Assembly: GCA_021813645.1 (NCBI GenBank)
Contig: JAKAJW010000222.1
Coordinates: 1 to 5,976 of the forward strand
Source: Pseudomonadota bacterium
Lineage (GTDB): Bacteria; Pseudomonadota; Alphaproteobacteria; Rhodobacterales; Rhodobacteraceae
Reading direction: 5' to 3'
Length of the DNA: 5,976 bases
This document shows, piece by piece, positions 5,527 to 5,976 of the stretch. A program made the position numbers and the translations under genes. The first letter of the stretch is position 1, and every line of letters begins with the position of its first letter. The notes beneath the pieces were generated by a model, which saw only the letters and a program-made list of their open reading frames with translations, made no database searches and was not told where the DNA came from.

Positions 5527-5531
5527 TCCTC
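5527..5531 (-). promoter_or_regulatory. ribosome binding site deciding the MFS start
   Basis: GAGGA on the minus strand lies 7 nt before the ATG at 5519. It is the main reason for rejecting the 122-codon upstream extension of the frame. Confidence 0.75.
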
Positions 5532-5605
5532 GCGACTCTGGGCCAATCCCCGGAATATCTTCCGCCGGCAACATATGCCCCATCGACCCAAGATCCAGCC
5601 CTCGA

Positions 5606-5629
5606 ATTGTGTACCATCGCACACCCAAT
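5606..5629. promoter_or_regulatory. imperfect palindrome in the divergent intergenic region
   Basis: ATTG-TGT (5606-5612) faces ACACC-CAAT (5621-5629) across 8 nt, giving nested matches GTGT/ACAC and ATTG/CAAT offset by two bases. It sits near the middle of the 193-nt gap (5520-5712) between the divergent MFS and permease genes, where an operator for either promoter would be expected. I see no gene and no strong sigma70 promoter pair in this gap. Confidence 0.3.
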
Positions 5630-5712
5630 GGCCCGACTTCGTGCGGCACCGCGCTGGCCGCTCTGGACCTTCAACCAGGTGCCCTCTAGGCTCGCCCCGA
5701 AAAGGGGGGCCG

Positions 5713-5976
5713 ATGCTTCGCTTCATGCTGTCGCGCTTGGGATCGCTCGTGCTCAGCCTGTTCGCGGCGAGCCTTGCGATCTTTGCCGTGGTCCAGGTGA
5801 TCCCCGGCGATCCGGCGACCTTCATGATGGGACTGAACGCCACGCCCGAGTCGGTCGAGACCCTGAGACGGACGCTGGGCCTCACCGGCCCGCTGCCGCT
5901 TCGCTATCTGCACTGGGCCACCGGCATGCTGACGGGCGACTTCGGCATCTCCTACACCTATCGCGTGCCGGTCGCC
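5713..5976 (+). CDS. ABC transporter permease, DppB/OppB family (5' part, cut by window end)
   Basis: The first 88 codons of an inner-membrane permease for peptides, nickel or related solutes are present. The N-terminus MLRFMLSRLGSLVLSLFAAS leads into a hydrophobic first helix (about residues 8-28). The family-typical VVQVIPGDPA (26-35) follows, then a periplasmic segment with TLRRTLGL and the sequence TGDFGISYTYRVPV near the cut end. This arrangement (helix, PGDPA, LG-L, GDFG-S) is diagnostic of DppB/OppB-type permeases. A purine-rich AAGGGG lies 5 nt before the ATG. It is transcribed away from the MFS gene and would normally be followed by the DppC-type permease, ATPases and a binding protein, either after or before it. 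The substrate cannot be told from this fragment. Confidence 0.92.
   Translation, partial: MLRFMLSRLGSLVLSLFAASLAIFAVVQVIPGDPATFMMGLNATPESVETLRRTLGLTGPLPLRYLHWATGMLTGDFGISYTYRVPVA

Noticed and set aside
4570..5649. Minus-strand 359-codon frame overlapping the MFS gene
   Set aside because: Arg/Gly/Pro-rich shadow frame; the other frame has clear MFS motifs and hydrophobic helices.
5520..5885. 122-codon upstream extension of the MFS reading frame
   Set aside because: It is polar, lacks family similarity, overlaps the start of the divergent permease gene, and a good ribosome binding site supports the start at 5519.
1..5976. CRISPR array, tRNA, rRNA, insertion sequence or attachment site
   Set aside because: No spaced direct repeats, transposase motifs, terminal repeats or RNA-gene features were seen on either strand.

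Overview
This GC-rich window holds the 3' half of a sulfur-oxidation operon on the + strand, a minus-strand regulator and exporter, and the start of a + strand ABC-transporter operon. The core is a run of genes of the sulfur-oxidizing heterodisulfide reductase-like (sHdr) pathway. The combination of sHdr genes, a lipoate-binding protein (LbpA), DsrE, TusA and an ArsR-family regulator with persulfide-sensor cysteines points to a chemotrophic or phototrophic sulfur oxidizer. It is probably a proteobacterium, plausibly an alphaproteobacterium, but the taxon cannot be fixed from sequence alone.

Layout. 1-147 is the C-terminal tail of an upstream operon gene, probably the conserved hypothetical protein or sHdrA that precedes shdrC2 in known clusters. 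147-893 is an HdrC-like ferredoxin protein and 890-1819 an HdrB-like CCG-domain protein. 1816-2289 is an unrecognised 157-residue protein, 2301-2732 the GcvH-like LbpA, 2842-3336 a DsrE3-type sulfurtransferase and 3353-3580 TusA. The first junctions are 1-4 nt overlaps, so translation is coupled from the upstream gene through the hypothetical. The operon ends at a strong Rho-independent terminator (3602-3634). On the minus strand, an ArsR-family regulator (3679-4020) follows a DHA2-type MFS exporter (4122-5519). A divergent region (5520-5712) separates the exporter from a truncated DppB/OppB-type permease (5713 to the window end).

How the genes work together. In the model established for sHdr organisms, TusA and DsrE3 pass persulfide sulfur to the cytoplasmic sHdr complex, which oxidizes it to sulfite with the lipoylated LbpA taking part, and electrons pass through Fe-S proteins such as sHdrC and sHdrB. 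The ArsR protein has two cysteines 66 residues apart, the spacing known in SqrR, BigR and sHdrR, so it is the likely sulfane-sulfur-responsive repressor of this operon. The MFS exporter and the peptide-type permease have no visible sulfur-specific feature.

The system is recognisable rather than wholly new. The points most worth a second look are the coupled 157-residue protein, a perfect 10-bp inverted repeat between lbpA and dsrE, the non-canonical spacing of the second CCG motif in the HdrB protein, and the four-cysteine regulator.
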